From: Cycas panzhihuaensis | Taxonomy: Eukaryota; Cycadophyta | Direction: 5' to 3' | Assembly (NCBI GenBank): GCA_023213395.1 | Contig: CM041465.1 | Coordinates: 240,753,741 to 240,817,740 of the forward strand | DNA length: 64,000 nucleotides | Shown here: piece by piece, positions 33,861-45,640 of the stretch | How positions within the stretch are numbered: position 1 is the stretch's first letter | How the letters are laid out: every line of letters begins with the position of its first letter | Notes under the pieces: generated by a model | The model's input: only the letters and a program-made list of their open reading frames with translations | What the model was told of the DNA's origin: nothing | Database searches by the model: none | Program-made: the position numbers and the translations under genes

Positions 33861-34660
33861 ACCAATCAATCTCATCCACCTCCCAAAGGTGGTAATACCA
33901 ATAGAACCATAAATATGGTGGAGATTTCAAAGAGTGTAGGTCTATCTAAATCATATGATGATTTAATGATGAGGAATCTTGACTCTTTACCTCTAGTACC
34001 CCCTCACCCCATCAGGTTTATGTCTATTTCTTCTAGTTTAAAGGATGGATCTTTCTTTTTGGTAGAAGAATTAAATACTATTCTTGTAAGCATATCAATT
34101 ATCAATTTGCTCAAGTTTTATACTGAGCAATGTCAACTTTTATTTGATGCATTGTGAGTCCCTGTGGTAGCTTCTTCACTTACGTCTACCCTTTCTTTTA
34201 ATCTTGCTACCTTACCTAGTCATTTTGACCACACACTAAATAGCATTTCCCCATTTTACATTGAGATCATCAAGGATGATATTAATATCAAGCGAGTTAT
34301 CATTGATGAGGGATCATCCATCAATGTAAGCCCTCTTTATCTTATTAAGGATTTAGAGATTTCCATCTTTGATCCATGCAAATGGATCTGTTGAGGGTAT
34401 GATAAGAATCAAAAGGTGCCCTTAGGTTAGGTTACTCTTCTACTCACATTGGAAGATAAGACAATGCTTACTGAACTTACTATCATCGACTTGGATTTAG
34501 AATATAACATCATTTTGGGTAGACCATGGATCACCCAAATGGTAGTAGTTTATTTGTCCCTTTTGGTGAACTCAAGCTCATCCATGAGGGAGAACTTAAG
34601 ATCGTCAAACGGAAGCCAAAACCTATTAAATAATCGGTTCCTTTCATTGTGACTTTTGTG
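33861..34660 (+). pseudogene. Element E: aspartic protease
   Basis: Retropepsin-like domain. RVIIDEGSSINVSPLYLIKD at about 34282-34350 carries the active-site Asp in D-x-G-S, and LTELTIIDLDLEYNIILGRP (34460-34520) is the usual second half ending in the ILGRPW loop. The upstream segment (33915-34157, 34164-34260) matches the linker before protease in related elements. A stop at 34393 separates the halves. It would cut Gag-Pol during particle maturation. Confidence 0.7.
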
Positions 34661-35435
34661 AATCCTGGTGAATCTTCTAACTTTGTAGAGTATTTCTTTT
34701 AGTCTCTTGATTTAAGATAGTACTTTGCTATTGAAGCTCCCTCAACCCACCTAGAAGTGAAGGATGTGGATTTAGTTGAACTTGTCCCTTTATCCTCAAG
34801 TTCCCTATGTGTTCCTATTCCTTTACATTTAACCAATTTCCCTCTGATTCCTTCTTCTTTTATTTCTGATGAAGAAGGAGCTTCTCACTCTATCATATCC
34901 CATTAAGGTTCAACCCAAAGTGACCTTGTTAATATGAAATCTATTCACACTTATTTCTCATAGGTTTTGTGCTTACCCTTAGGGGAATATTCAATGGTTT
35001 CTTTCTTGGCCACTCACCTCACAACTACTTTCTCAAGTATCGTTGTGCAAAATTCATGTATTGATACTTTTCCATCCTTCTCTCATTCCTCTTTCTTTAA
35101 AACATGGTTGAATCAGTATGAGAAAAAGATGTTATTACATCAACACCCAGATCTAGTATCAGATGATAAAGATACTAGTCTACTTGATACAAGTCAAGCT
35201 AGATTTGGAATATGCACTATGGCACAGGAAGTTAATTTCATTTACACCATCTCTTTACTCTCTTGTCCCCCTATGGAACATCCTATATATTTGCTTATCT
35301 TGATATCTAGATCTCACCTTAATTATGGCATGCGTGATTAAGAGTTTATTCAAGCTTTTTCTTCAATTTAGGAGTTCATAGATAAGCTTATCTTTTTCTC
35401 TCAAGTTGCATCAATTATAGAGTTTGTGTCCACTC
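34661..35435 (+). pseudogene. Element E: protease to RT linker, truncated
   Basis: Acidic, Ser/Pro-rich linker (EVKDVDLVELVPLSS, SDEEGASHSII). It includes an open stretch at 34967-35341 of 124 codons with no recognised domain (SFFKTWLNQYEKKMLLHQHP). Element C (44061-44890) and F (62473-61725) have a linker of similar character here. The RT expected next is missing: the sequence passes into the LTR of element F near 35435. The rest of E is not in the window. Confidence 0.5.
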
Positions 35436-36537
35436 CAAACTCTTTAGTTGGTATGGGTAGTGCAAGCAAGGGATATCCTCAATTTCCCAAGTAACCTCAA
35501 AATACAGGTCTTCCCACGCTTGGATGGCTAGAAGGGAAGGGCAAGACCCAACGAGGAAGCAAATCCTCATGGATGATGAAAGGTATATGCAAGCAAGTAG
35601 CGCAGGAGATACACGCCTGTAAGGGTGGTGTTGAATAACCACCTCATGCACGAGACTAACCCAAGGAAAAAGGGGATTGAGACTACTAAATTGGTATGAA
35701 TGTGATGGGGTTAGAGGAGGATGTCTTAGAGGATGAATTCTCCTTAAACCAACTCACCTAAAGTGAGTTTTAGGGGAGCGAAAAATGATAGAAGAAGTAG
35801 TTCTCATTGTCCTATATGTGAAGGAGGCTACCTTCTATGTGCAATAGTGAAACGGTGTCTAATCAGTTATGTATGTAAATAAGAGAATAAAGAAGTATAT
35901 GTCTAAAGATAACAAATATATTTCCCCTCACTTTCTCTTTACACAAATCCTCGCTCTTTTTTCACTTTAAACAAAGGAGAAGGGGATGAGAGAGGCAAAC
36001 CAATCTAACACATAAGATGCATGCTAAGGATGCAAATCCTAGTAGGTCATACATAATCGAACAGAAAGATGAAAGGGATATATCTTATCTTGTTCCCTTT
36101 CCTAGAATGAAAACTAGTATGCATATGCAAATGGGTGGTATAAATCGGTTCCCTTTTATCTTTTCCTTTTATGTTCTTATCATGCAAATGCACAAAATTG
36201 AAAGATAAGCAGAGAAAATATCTATAAAAGGAAGGCGGCGTACTTAGAAAATGATGTGGCTGAAATGAAGTCACCATCTTGTGCCACACCCGCTTCTTCT
36301 TTTCCTTCTCCCCAACACACGGGCAGTATAGGGGCTTCCTTACCTTCCTTGAAGCAAAAGGAAGAAAGCAAGAAAGTCAAAGGAAAAGGAACTATGCTAG
36401 AAGATGAAATGACCAAGGAAAAGAGAAGCAAAGAAACGTACCCAGATTGTAGTGGTTCATCCTTCTCCATGAATGACTTAGTAAACCTACAAACACAAAG
36501 GTTTTCTCCCCTTTTCCAAGGGGCTGCTAGTGTGCTA

Positions 36538-36684
<147 letters not shown>

Positions 36685-37887
36685 GCTATAAAATGTTAAG
36701 AATACTATAAGTTAAAACACTTTAAGTCAAGTAAACTTCCAACCAGAGAACAACTCCAAATCTCCTCAAAGCCAACAACACAAGACAAGGAATACAAATG
36801 GTTAGCCTTGAAATGGCTAACCCTCCAATAAGTGCACCTCCATGCTACATCTAAGCATAGAAAATAGTAGGTTGGGATAGACTAATAATAGCAAATAATG
36901 AAAGAAACAAATAGCATAAGGTTTGTGGATATCAAGTGATGCTACGTGCAACAATTTACAACCTAGATCAAGCCAAGTCCTAAGGTGGATATGAGACACT
37001 ACTTGGGGCTAGTAAATCTACCCAAGTAAGGCACTCAGGGCTAGAAACAATGTAGCAAGGGGTTGCATACACTGATATCTAACATTGGCCTACTTCTAGA
37101 ATCTCCCTGGCAGCTCAAGAAAGGCACAAGTGGAGGAGAGCAAAGAGGAGAAGAGGGTTTCCCTTGAGGATCATGCCTAGTTGGGTACGGAAGCCACCTT
37201 GGCTTCTTTCTCTAACTCTTTAAGGTCCTCTCCCTATAGCCTTCTTAGAGAAACTAGGAGAGTATAGGAAGATGATATAGATAGAAAGAAAGGAACGAAG
37301 GGATTACCCCCTATATGTACTGGAAAGCTAGAGAATAGAAAAGATATTACAAATGATTTAACCTCTTTTAAGAAAGTTTAAAAGGAACAAAATAGATCAA
37401 ACATAAGATAATACTTACTAGGCTAGATTAAAGACAAGTCTGCCTAAGAAACTGGCAAAAAATGGAAGATCTATGGTGCTTATAAGTAGATCCTTTGAAG
37501 AGTAATAAAACCTGGAAACAAACTTGCTAAAACTTGTTGAAAAGGCATGGAGGTGGAACTTGGAGTAAATCCTTACTTGAGGAAGCTTGTTGGTGAGCCT
37601 GCTACCGTAGATCTAAGCTAGAGAGGGTAGATCACAAGCTGGAGCACAAGGAACTCAGATGTTGCAAGGTGTTCCTACAAAAAACAACCCGTGAAAGAAG
37701 GAGAAGAGAGGAGAGTAGGTGGAAGAAGATGATGGGAAATGAGGTTCTTTTGGGTTTTATCCTTAACCCTAGCTTGAATGGATAATTAGGATTAGGCTAG
37801 GGCTTGAGGGAAGCTTAAGCCACATGGAAATTTTATGAAAAAAGCAAAAATTACCACAGCAGTTTTTAAAAAAGGTTTTATGACAGT

Positions 37888-37960
37888 CGCCTCACAATAA
37901 ACTTCACAGTACCACAAAGTTTACCATGGTACCATGACATTTATCATGGTGCAGTGACAA
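37888..37960 (-). promoter_or_regulatory. U3 GGTACC module, element F LTR
   Basis: On the minus strand: GTCACTGCACCATGATAAATG, then GGTACCATGGTAAACTTTGTGG and TACTGTGAAGTTTATTG. It is the counterpart of the palindromic module in the U3 of A, B and C. Confidence 0.45.
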
Positions 37961-38036
37961 AGGCAAAAATAAGATAAGAAAAGGGTGCTTGGGAGCACTA
38001 AAGGAGGGTACCCCAGGCCTAGGAGGGGCTGGCCCT

Positions 38037-40799
38037 TATTTCCCAGCTTCCAGGAATGGATATGGAGAGGTTGACTCAGGTAAGTGCAGGTATGTTTCTC
38101 ACCTTATTTTTGCCTTTTGTGATGAGTATTTGCTTGCACGCTTTGTTTTTCATAGATGGTTTACACGATCTACACCTATTTAGCCTATGACGACTATAGT
38201 AGGGGCACACTTCTAGTAAGTGTGGCACCCCGGTGGTTGCATCACTGCCCATAATCTACCCTACTCCTCTTAAGACGCGCTTGATTCATGTGATGATCAC
38301 TCGTATATTAACTTATCATCATTTGGCCTCCTTGTTGCATCCTTGAGTCCTGTGATGGCATTTCTTACATCTCTCGGTCTGTTATTTGCCTCTGGGCAGG
38401 TGGGCTTGCCCCCCTGCCAGCCTCCTAGTACACTAGTCTATAGCCCTGGCTGGTTATTTGGGCTAGTTTAGTCTTTTGGTCCCACACTGTGGCAAATTTT
38501 ATGGTATCACAAAATTTACCACGGTACTGTGAAGTTTCCCATGGTGCGACTGTTATGTCTTATTTTTTAAAACTGCCGTGGCAATTCTCATATTTATTAG
38601 AGAATTGCCACATGGATTTCGACCCACCTCAGTACCAGCCGAGCCCTAATTGCCTGATTAGGGTTGGGGCTGAGTATTTAAGCCCATCTCAACTCATTTT
38701 TAGGATCTTTTTGGGCTCTCTTTAGAAGGATTACAAAGGAAAAATACCCTACTGTCTGCTCTCTTCTACTGCTCTGCTGTGTTTCTAGGACCTGCAACTA
38801 TTCTTTAGTGCCCAGCTCTCCTTAGGCTTCACTGTGACATATTCACAGCTCATTGCACGCCTTAGAGAGGGCCTCCTTGAGGAGTTTTTAGGGTCTCCTT
38901 GCCCATGCAGTTACCAAGTGGTCCTAGAAGCAGGATTTCCTTCAGCCATCTCAGCAAGGGCTTCATACATATTGTACTTCAGCCTTTTCTCAGGTTTCCC
39001 AACCTCCTCCAGTAGGCTTTTACAGAGGCAAATACCTCCCACTTTCTCTAAAGGTATTTATTTATTTAAAGTCCTTTCTTTGCTCAATTTATGCCCCGTT
39101 TTTTGTTTATTTGTCACTAGTTTTCTTATCTTGTTTCAAGAGTTATTCTTGTCCTTCTCTTGGATCTTTTCTTCTATTGTTTAAGCCTCTTTTCCTGTGT
39201 TTCATGCCTAGGATAGCAGCTAAAGAGGGCTTTATAGGGTTTGGGATAGAGCTGGGTGGATTCTGTATCACCTTTGCACTCCCTAAGAGGCTTTCACCCT
39301 CCAAACCCTCCTCTTTACCCCTGTGTTATTCCTGGAGTGGGTAAAGGATTAGAGGACCACTTCCAGCTACTGAAATCAGTGTTTACACCTATTGTAATGC
39401 TGGTTTGTAGGCTCATTTCCCTCATCCGGGAAATGCATAAGCCCCAGAGACTTTCCTTAGCTCAACCCTTCTTTCAACAGCCCAGTTTGCTCCCCATAGC
39501 ACTCTAGCTCATTGAGGACTTCTTTGGGCTCTTTTGTACTTTTGCTACCCCAGTTTTTAGCCAGCTATATATCCATATCCTCATTGGCCTGTGGCTTCTT
39601 GAGGGAGGGTAGGGTTGCTCTTTGTGGGAGGTGGGCCACTCTGAGGCTCAACTATCTACTTACCATTCATTTGAGCATTTTTACCATAATTTATTACTGC
39701 AACCTTGTGATTTATGAGCACTAATATATATGTATAGAGATTTGGTTTTGGCATATGTATACATGTGTTGTTGGAACTCCTCCTTATGTTGCTAGCCTCC
39801 TTTCTCTAGAAAGGAATATTTGTGCTTACTTATAGGTATACAGAGGACATGAGGGACTTCTCTCTTCTCTATCCCAGGTAACTGAATTTACTTGTATTTT
39901 ATCATAGCAATTCATTTTCTGTTGTTACTTTCCTTTTCCTTTTTAGCACTTTAGTGTCGCTTCCCGGGGAAGGTAAGGAAGCCCCACGCTTCACCCTACC
40001 ATGACGTCCCTTTTGCCGTGTTTCGTGGAATGATTTGGACATCTCGTGGAAGCGTTGCCGCTTCGATCGTACCCTCATTCTGGGTATGTGTTCTTACTTC
40101 GTTTCACTCTCTTTCTTTTAAAAAGGGTTTGCATAGTAGTAATTAGACCACATAAAAGGAAAACAGAATCAACTCTCATTTTTGTTTACATTCTATATGT
40201 TATATCTTATATACTACACCTATTGTAGGAAAGGGTTTTAGGAAGTTCTTCACTTCAACCTTTCCTTTCAACTTGTAAACCTCGCCCTTGCCCTCTTGGC
40301 TTGTCATATTTGGTTTAGTTTACTTGTGTGTGCCTTAGCACCCTCTCCTCTCTTGATTACTCCTTAAAAAGGGGGAACTTTCAATCAATCGATCGTTCCC
40401 ACTCCCTTCTTTTTCCCTTGGTTTCCTTTGCTTAGCCGAATGACCGAGAAGGTCTTAACCGTAGGCTATTCACCTACTTTGCCTCTACTCATTCCCCTCT
40501 ACCATAGGGAAACCTTTGAGGGATTCTCTCCCTTCCCTTCCATCCATCCAAGGGTGGGAGGACTCTTCTCCAGAATCTATCTAGGCTACTCTTTTGCCTC
40601 CCCTCTTCCTAGTTAAAGTGGGGAACCACCTCTAGGTAGTTAGGTACCATCCACAGGTCCTAAACTCACGCTTCGGTGCATGGGGCGCTCTGTGTGGTAC
40701 TTGCCTCGCTTGTAGGTTCCTATCTGCACCCTGACAGTTTCATCAATCATCCCTATTATCCCTACATAGCTAGGTGGTTATCCTGTAGATGTGCATCCA
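38037..40799 (+). repeat. 5' LTR of element C
   Basis: Starts TATTTCCCAG (TG changed to TA by one transition) and ends GTGCATCCA. U3 has the palindromic module at 38493-38560 and TATTTAA at 38675-38681. Intron-like segments with good borders lie at 39054-39211, 39878-39954 and 40083-40228, and a CAG|GTAAGT donor at 38080. The matching sites exist in A and in the 3' LTR. A stop-free stretch at 38834-39184 is discussed under findings. Confidence 0.88.
38493..38560 (+). promoter_or_regulatory. U3 palindromic module, 5' LTR of element C
   Basis: CACTGTGGCAAATTTTATGG, TATCACAAAATTTACCACGG and TACTGTGAAGTTTCCC: three alternating copies of an AAATTT-GTGG unit, upstream of TATTTAA at 38675. The 3' LTR copy at 52672-52738 is better preserved. 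Confidence 0.5.
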
Positions 40800-40800
40800 C

Positions 40801-40818
40801 TGGAGACCATATTAGGGA
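40801..40818 (+). other. Candidate primer binding site of element C
   Basis: TGGAGACCATATTAGGGA starts one base after the LTR end CCA. TGG at this place is what the CCA end of a tRNA needs. I cannot assign the tRNA; it is not the initiator Met type. Confidence 0.35.
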
Positions 40819-40966
40819 CTTGCTAGTAAGGGAGCTAGTCTTCATCCCTTTCTGTTGGTATTGCTACTTGCTTGTGGTTCCTCACACTTCATATCCTTCA
40901 TTGGGTAGCCCGCAACGTGCACTCCTTATAACCCTTTCCTTCTTCTAAAGTGTTGGTAAACTTTGT

Positions 40967-43218
40967 ATGCGATGCTTTTCTCGTTGCTTACATGGTTTAC
41001 CTCCATTGTTAAAAGATCCCAGGTATCATCCTCTTTCATCATCGGATTCCAATTTGACCATGGAAGGATACCCTTCCGATTGGGCCTACCACGCATTTGC
41101 ATCGGGAACTCATGAATTCCCTGCATCTATTCTAGGATCCACCCAAGAGGGTGACGATCCTCTTTTCTACCCAGACGACCAACATCACCCCCTTGACATC
41201 CATCCTTCCACCCATGCAGTAGAAGGCCCGCTTTCTCTTGAGGTTCACCATTCGATTGGTGATTCTTATGAGGAGCGCCCTGAGGGGTCTACATCATTTG
41301 AGATCCCATCCACCTCTTATGGTCACGTAGATACCCCTCCCACCGACGTGGTTGAAGCTATTAGCAAGTGCTTTCGAGCGGCTCACCTTCAATCGTATCC
41401 CAGGTGGTTCGAAGATGTTTTGTGTAGTGGAGCATCTTCTTCATCCGCTCCTTTACCGTCTTCTTCATCCGCACCTGCCCCTCCTACTACAAGTAATCCC
41501 TTCATTCCTATGCATTCATCCCGCTTTGTTCCTACACCTACCTTGGGGACGAATGTCGCACCTTCCATCCCTCGCCATGGTCCTAGTTCTTCAGGACCTT
41601 TTCGTGGTATGCCTTTCCTTCAATTGAAGGTTAGCATACCCTTTCCTAGCCAAGCTAATGTACCATCCCCTAATGTGGCGCATGCGTTCCCTAGTAGGCC
41701 TATGGGTCCTACTAACTCTTCAACCACTAGTCATGTGGGACTCGCTCCCACATATCCCCAAAACCAACTTATTGGTCCTTCCTTTTATATACCCCTAGGT
41801 TACACTTCTCAACCTTAGGGGCAGGGTAAAGGGAACAATATTTCGGCTTATGGTATGGACCTGCTACACCCATATGGGGTTGTGTCGCCTACAAGTGGCC
41901 CATATGGGCAAAACCTAGTTCCAAACCCTCCTTTTCTACCATCTAGCGTAGCCTTTTTCACTGCACCTTTGTAAGGGAACACAACTCTCTTTCAAGGCGC
42001 TTATCCCCAAGCCCCCTTCTAACAAGGGGCATTTCCTCAAGGAGGGATGGGTTTGCCACCCCCATCTGTTCCTTGTTCGCTACCTACTACATCATTCGTT
42101 GATCCTACAGTCCAGGCAAGGGCACATCCCTTCATAGACTATAGATCGATGTCACTATCCATTGAGGCATTAAGAACTAATCTACTGCTTCATCCTCCTG
42201 AAGTTCCAAAATTTGACGGAACTTCCTCTCAAGACCCAGTAGAATACGTCCATAGTTTTTCTATGGCATGTATTGATTACTAGGCTTACGACCATATCTT
42301 AATAAAATTGTTCCCTTGATCTTTGCAAGGCGATACCCTTAAGTGGTTTTATCGCCTTTCTGCCCACTCGATCTTTTCACTCTAGTAATTGGTGGATGAA
42401 TTCATCAACTACTTTGATGTAGCTCATCCATTTGAAAGAGGAATAAAGTCCCTCATATCCCTCAACTAAGGTCCTGATGAGATGAATTGTGACTTTGTAC
42501 GATGATTTCACAACTTCTTCACTCCACTAAGGCCATGTTGCCTGAGGAGTTGAAGAGGGACCTTTTCGTTAATGCACTTCGTCCCGAAGTACATGTGGAA
42601 GTCCTCAAGATGGGGGTGACCATATGCGACTCCGCGATTGTAAAGTGCTTAGTGCTCGAGGCTATTGAGATCCAGGATAGACTCAAGAAGCCTCTCAAGC
42701 CCTCACAGTGACGTGAGGCACCACCTCCAACCAAGGATACTAAACCACAACAATCTTCTAGGTCTTCTTCTCATCCAACTAAGAAGACCTTAGATTTGCT
42801 CACATCTGCCATACGTTTATTCGAATGTATGATGAAGGAACTCAAATTACAAGCTCCTTTATCCCCAACCTCTAATAATCAAATTCAACAAGCTATCCAA
42901 GCTCCTCTCCCCAGGAATGGAAACACCCAGTCCTCTCAAGCAAAGAAGACAAATCCTTCACTTGAGAAGAAGTGGTGCTCCATTCATAAGGAGTGCTTTC
43001 ACGATGACTCACATTGTAGGGCCCAACATCCCAAGGATACCCCTCGATGTGACTCCTCCTCTAAATGGGCCTCAAGGCCTAATCTAGACTAATTGATCCA
43101 TAAGGATCCGTTCCCCGAACATGGGGAACGCGATCGTAATACTCAATCCAAAAACAATCGAAACTGAGGAAGATCACTGAATTCCTGTCCTTCCTGCGAT
43201 AAAGGGAAGGGCACCTGA
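40967..43218 (+). pseudogene. Element C: gag
   Basis: Likely begins at MEGYPSDWAYHAFASG (41060) or MRCFSRC (40967). The N-terminal 280 residues are Ser/Pro/Gly-rich without a known domain and stay open to 41818. The capsid-like Retrotrans_gag domain follows at about 42180-42540: VPKFDGTSSQDPVEYVH, GDTLKWFYRLSAHSIFSL, LVDEFINYFDVAHPFERGIK, then in another frame LPEELKRDLFVNALRPEVHV. A zinc knuckle of the form C-x2-H-x4-H-x4-C (CSIHKECFHDDSHC) lies at about 42976-43017. Stops at 41816, 41971, 42018 and 42281 are TAG/TAA where Gln fits. Gag packages element RNA. Confidence 0.8.
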
Positions 43219-43559
43219 GATTTGTCTTCTCCCTCGCATTCTCCTAACCACCACACTCCTTCACCTTTACAGTCCCTGAATAAGGGAAAGAAGGTGATCC
43301 AAATGCTTGAGGCTACTCCTTCATATGCCCTTACTCAGTCTCAAGCTGCTAAAGAAGCAGTTGGTGCTTCTTCTTCTACTCCTTCTGATCCTCTTCCAGA
43401 GAACCCTCCTCCAAAAGTGCCTCTTTTTCCCAAGGCCATTCCTATGCATCCTGGTCATTACGATTTTCGAAGGGCACTTACCCAACCTATTAGAAGGGTA
43501 AGTCTTTCTCCATCGTTGACAAACTCCATACCATCACTGTAGGAATGTTCTTAATGGAC

Positions 43560-44060
43560 ATTTTGAGGAGTTGTCCTAAGCAACGGGTCCTCCTTTTGGA
43601 AGCTTTAGGATCAAATGACATGCTCGTCCATGCTTTGGGTGTCACCCAAAGCCACCAGCCTGCTATTTCTTTTTATCCTAAGGACCTCCCTCCTGTGTGT
43701 GAAAGGGAATGTTAGTGGAAATTCCCATTCACCATTACCATCTATACACCTGACTGTATCCTGTGAAGGACTATTATCGACAATGGTTCTTCCATGAATT
43801 CCATGCCCTTGCGTGTTATGTAAGAGCTTGGTATTTTCACCTTAAAACCTATTCCGTGGTGATGCCAAGGCTATGACGGTAGAGAAAAGACCCCATTAGG
43901 ATCTGTCGTGATCCTGCTCACTCTCGAGGGCAAGACTGTCCTTGCTGACATTATAGTCCTCGATATCGACGTCGGCTACAACTTTCTCTTAAGTTGACCA
44001 TGGCTTGACCAGATGGAAGCCGTGTGTTTGACCCTCTGGGGGCAACTTAAATTCATCTAT
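43560..44060 (+). pseudogene. Element C: aspartic protease
   Basis: Retropepsin-like domain. RTIIDNGSSMNSMPLRVM at 43766-43820 holds the active-site Asp in the D-N-G-S form common in plant gypsy elements. LEGKTVLADIIVLDIDVGYN (43924-43983) is the second half, leading to PWLDQMEAVCLTLWGQLKF. Stops at about 43712, 43823 and 43995 stand where Gln, Arg or Trp fits. Element F has the same domain at 62890-62400 with Gly of D-N-G replaced by Asn. Confidence 0.75.
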
Positions 44061-44890
44061 GATGGATGAATGAGCATTATTTCCTGCGAATGCCCACTTG
44101 CCAAACAAACTCATCCTGTCAATCAGGCAACCCAAGGCCCTTCTACTCATGCCTCGGCTTGCTCTATTGGTATGCCCAATCCATCCCACATCGAAGAAGA
44201 CCCTACATCTTCTGCTCCTAGTCTCACACGCTTCACTCCTATTGGCGTTGGGAGCTATGGGTACCTCACCTCGTTTAGTGACGACGAGTCACACGACAAG
44301 GATGAGGATTTTCTTCACCCCGTTTCTTTTCTCTGCACCAGTAGGTCGCACCCATCCCATTCTAGATCCCCATCTAGAACCTCTCTCGTTAGTGAGACTA
44401 GTCACTCTTCTGTGTCATATGTCATTGCTTGTGTTGACTCATCTGTCATCGGTTCTTCCTCTTTATCACCCCCCACAGGTGATGGCTTCTAGTAACTATC
44501 TTTCACTCCTTTTGAGGAGCCCCTTCTTGACTCTCCCTTGGAGTCTATTAGGGATGTCGAGCAACCCAATGACCATCACAGTCCCATTGCCCTCACTTCC
44601 TCTAGCACTTCACCTATTTAGAGTAAGGTCATCCATGGAGTGGATTACTTTAAAGATGATGAAGCCTTGCTCGAGCTCCTAGTGGGCTTCGCACCTAACT
44701 TGCCTTATGGCTAGGTGCTTCGCGCCTAACTTGCCTTATGGTCACCATAGTCTTAGCCACTAGAAGATCCTTGTGATTAGGTCCACACTCGCTGACCTAA
44801 TCCCATCCCCTATTCCACCTCTTCCTGTTGACCTTACCCCTCTCCACTTTAAGGAGGGGAATGCCGTGTACATGGGGGCAACCTAGGATA
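44061..44890 (+). pseudogene. Element C: protease to RT linker
   Basis: Ser/Pro-rich acidic linker with an open stretch at 44070-44492 (THPVNQATQGPSTHASACSI, then RFTPIGVGSYGYLTSFSDDE). The same blocks occur in F (GPSTHASACSI, RFTPI, GSYGYLTVLSNNES), so the linker is conserved between elements although no enzyme domain is recognised. A 31-bp tandem duplication lies at 44687-44740. Confidence 0.6.
44687..44740. repeat. Local tandem duplication in element C linker
   Basis: CTTCGCACCTAACTTGCCTT, ATGG and a short tail are followed at once by CTTCGCGCCTAACTTGCCTT and ATGG, a period of 31 bp with one transition. Element F has a single copy (LPPGHHKLGY region). Confidence 0.75.
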
Positions 44891-44895
44891 TAGTC

Positions 44896-45640
44896 TTGGC
44901 CCCTGGCAAGGTCATTAAGGTTGGGATGGAATGCTTTCCTAATGAGGTAAGAGAATATTCCCTTTTATTCCAGGAGTTTTGGGACATTTTCAGGTGGGAT
45001 TATTCTGACATGAAGGGAATTGACCCCTCCATTATCACTTTTAATCTCACCACCATTCCTAACGCCCACCCCGTGCACTAGAAGCAGCATCCTCTTCACC
45101 CTAAGCTCTCATCTGCCATTAAGATAGAGGTTGAAAAGTTGTTAGATGCTGGACTTATCACCTCCATCGATTACCCCAAGTGGGTATCCAACATTGTCCC
45201 CGTTGCTAAAAGAATGGGGCCATCTGCATATGCGTCGATTTTCGTAATATTAACAACGCTTATCCTAAGGATAACTTTCCACTCCCTTTCATCAATCAAA
45301 TTATTGATCGAACCGCTAGATTCGAAGTTATGTCCTTGATGGATGCTTCTCTGGCTACAACCAGATCCAGATATCTCCTGAAGACTGCCACAAGACGGCC
45401 TTCACCACCCCGTGGGGTACTTTTGCCTATAAGGCAATGCCCTTCGGTCTTAAGAATGTAGGCGCTACTTATCAAAGAGCGATACATTTCATCTTCCATG
45501 ACCTTGTCGATAACACATTGGAGGTCTTCATGGATGACATGATGGGTCTCTCACGTATTAGGGCCCATTATCCCTCTGAATTGCTCAAGTGCATAAGTAT
45601 CATATTAGCCTAAACTTGCTCAAGTGCATGTTTACCGTCA
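44896..45640 (+). pseudogene. Element C: reverse transcriptase
   Basis: Frame 1 from 44896: REYSLLFQEFWDIFRWDYSD, MKGIDPSIITFNL, HPKLSSAIKIEVEKLLDAGL and YPKWVSNIVPVAK. The frame then shifts and continues CVDFRNINNAYPKDNFPLP and VMSLMDASL. After another shift come TFAYKAMPFGLKNVGATYQR and LEVFMDDMMG. The polymerase active site reads F-M-D-D, where Y-x-D-D is usual; element F has FMDD too. A small duplication (TTGCTCAAGTGCAT twice, 45582-45630) disturbs the end. It makes cDNA from element RNA. The copy is dead. Confidence 0.85.

Noticed and set aside
40967-41818. Long Ser/Pro-rich ORF as a possible cellular gene
   Set aside because: It directly follows an LTR and continues in the same frame into the gag capsid domain, so it is the N-terminal part of gag.
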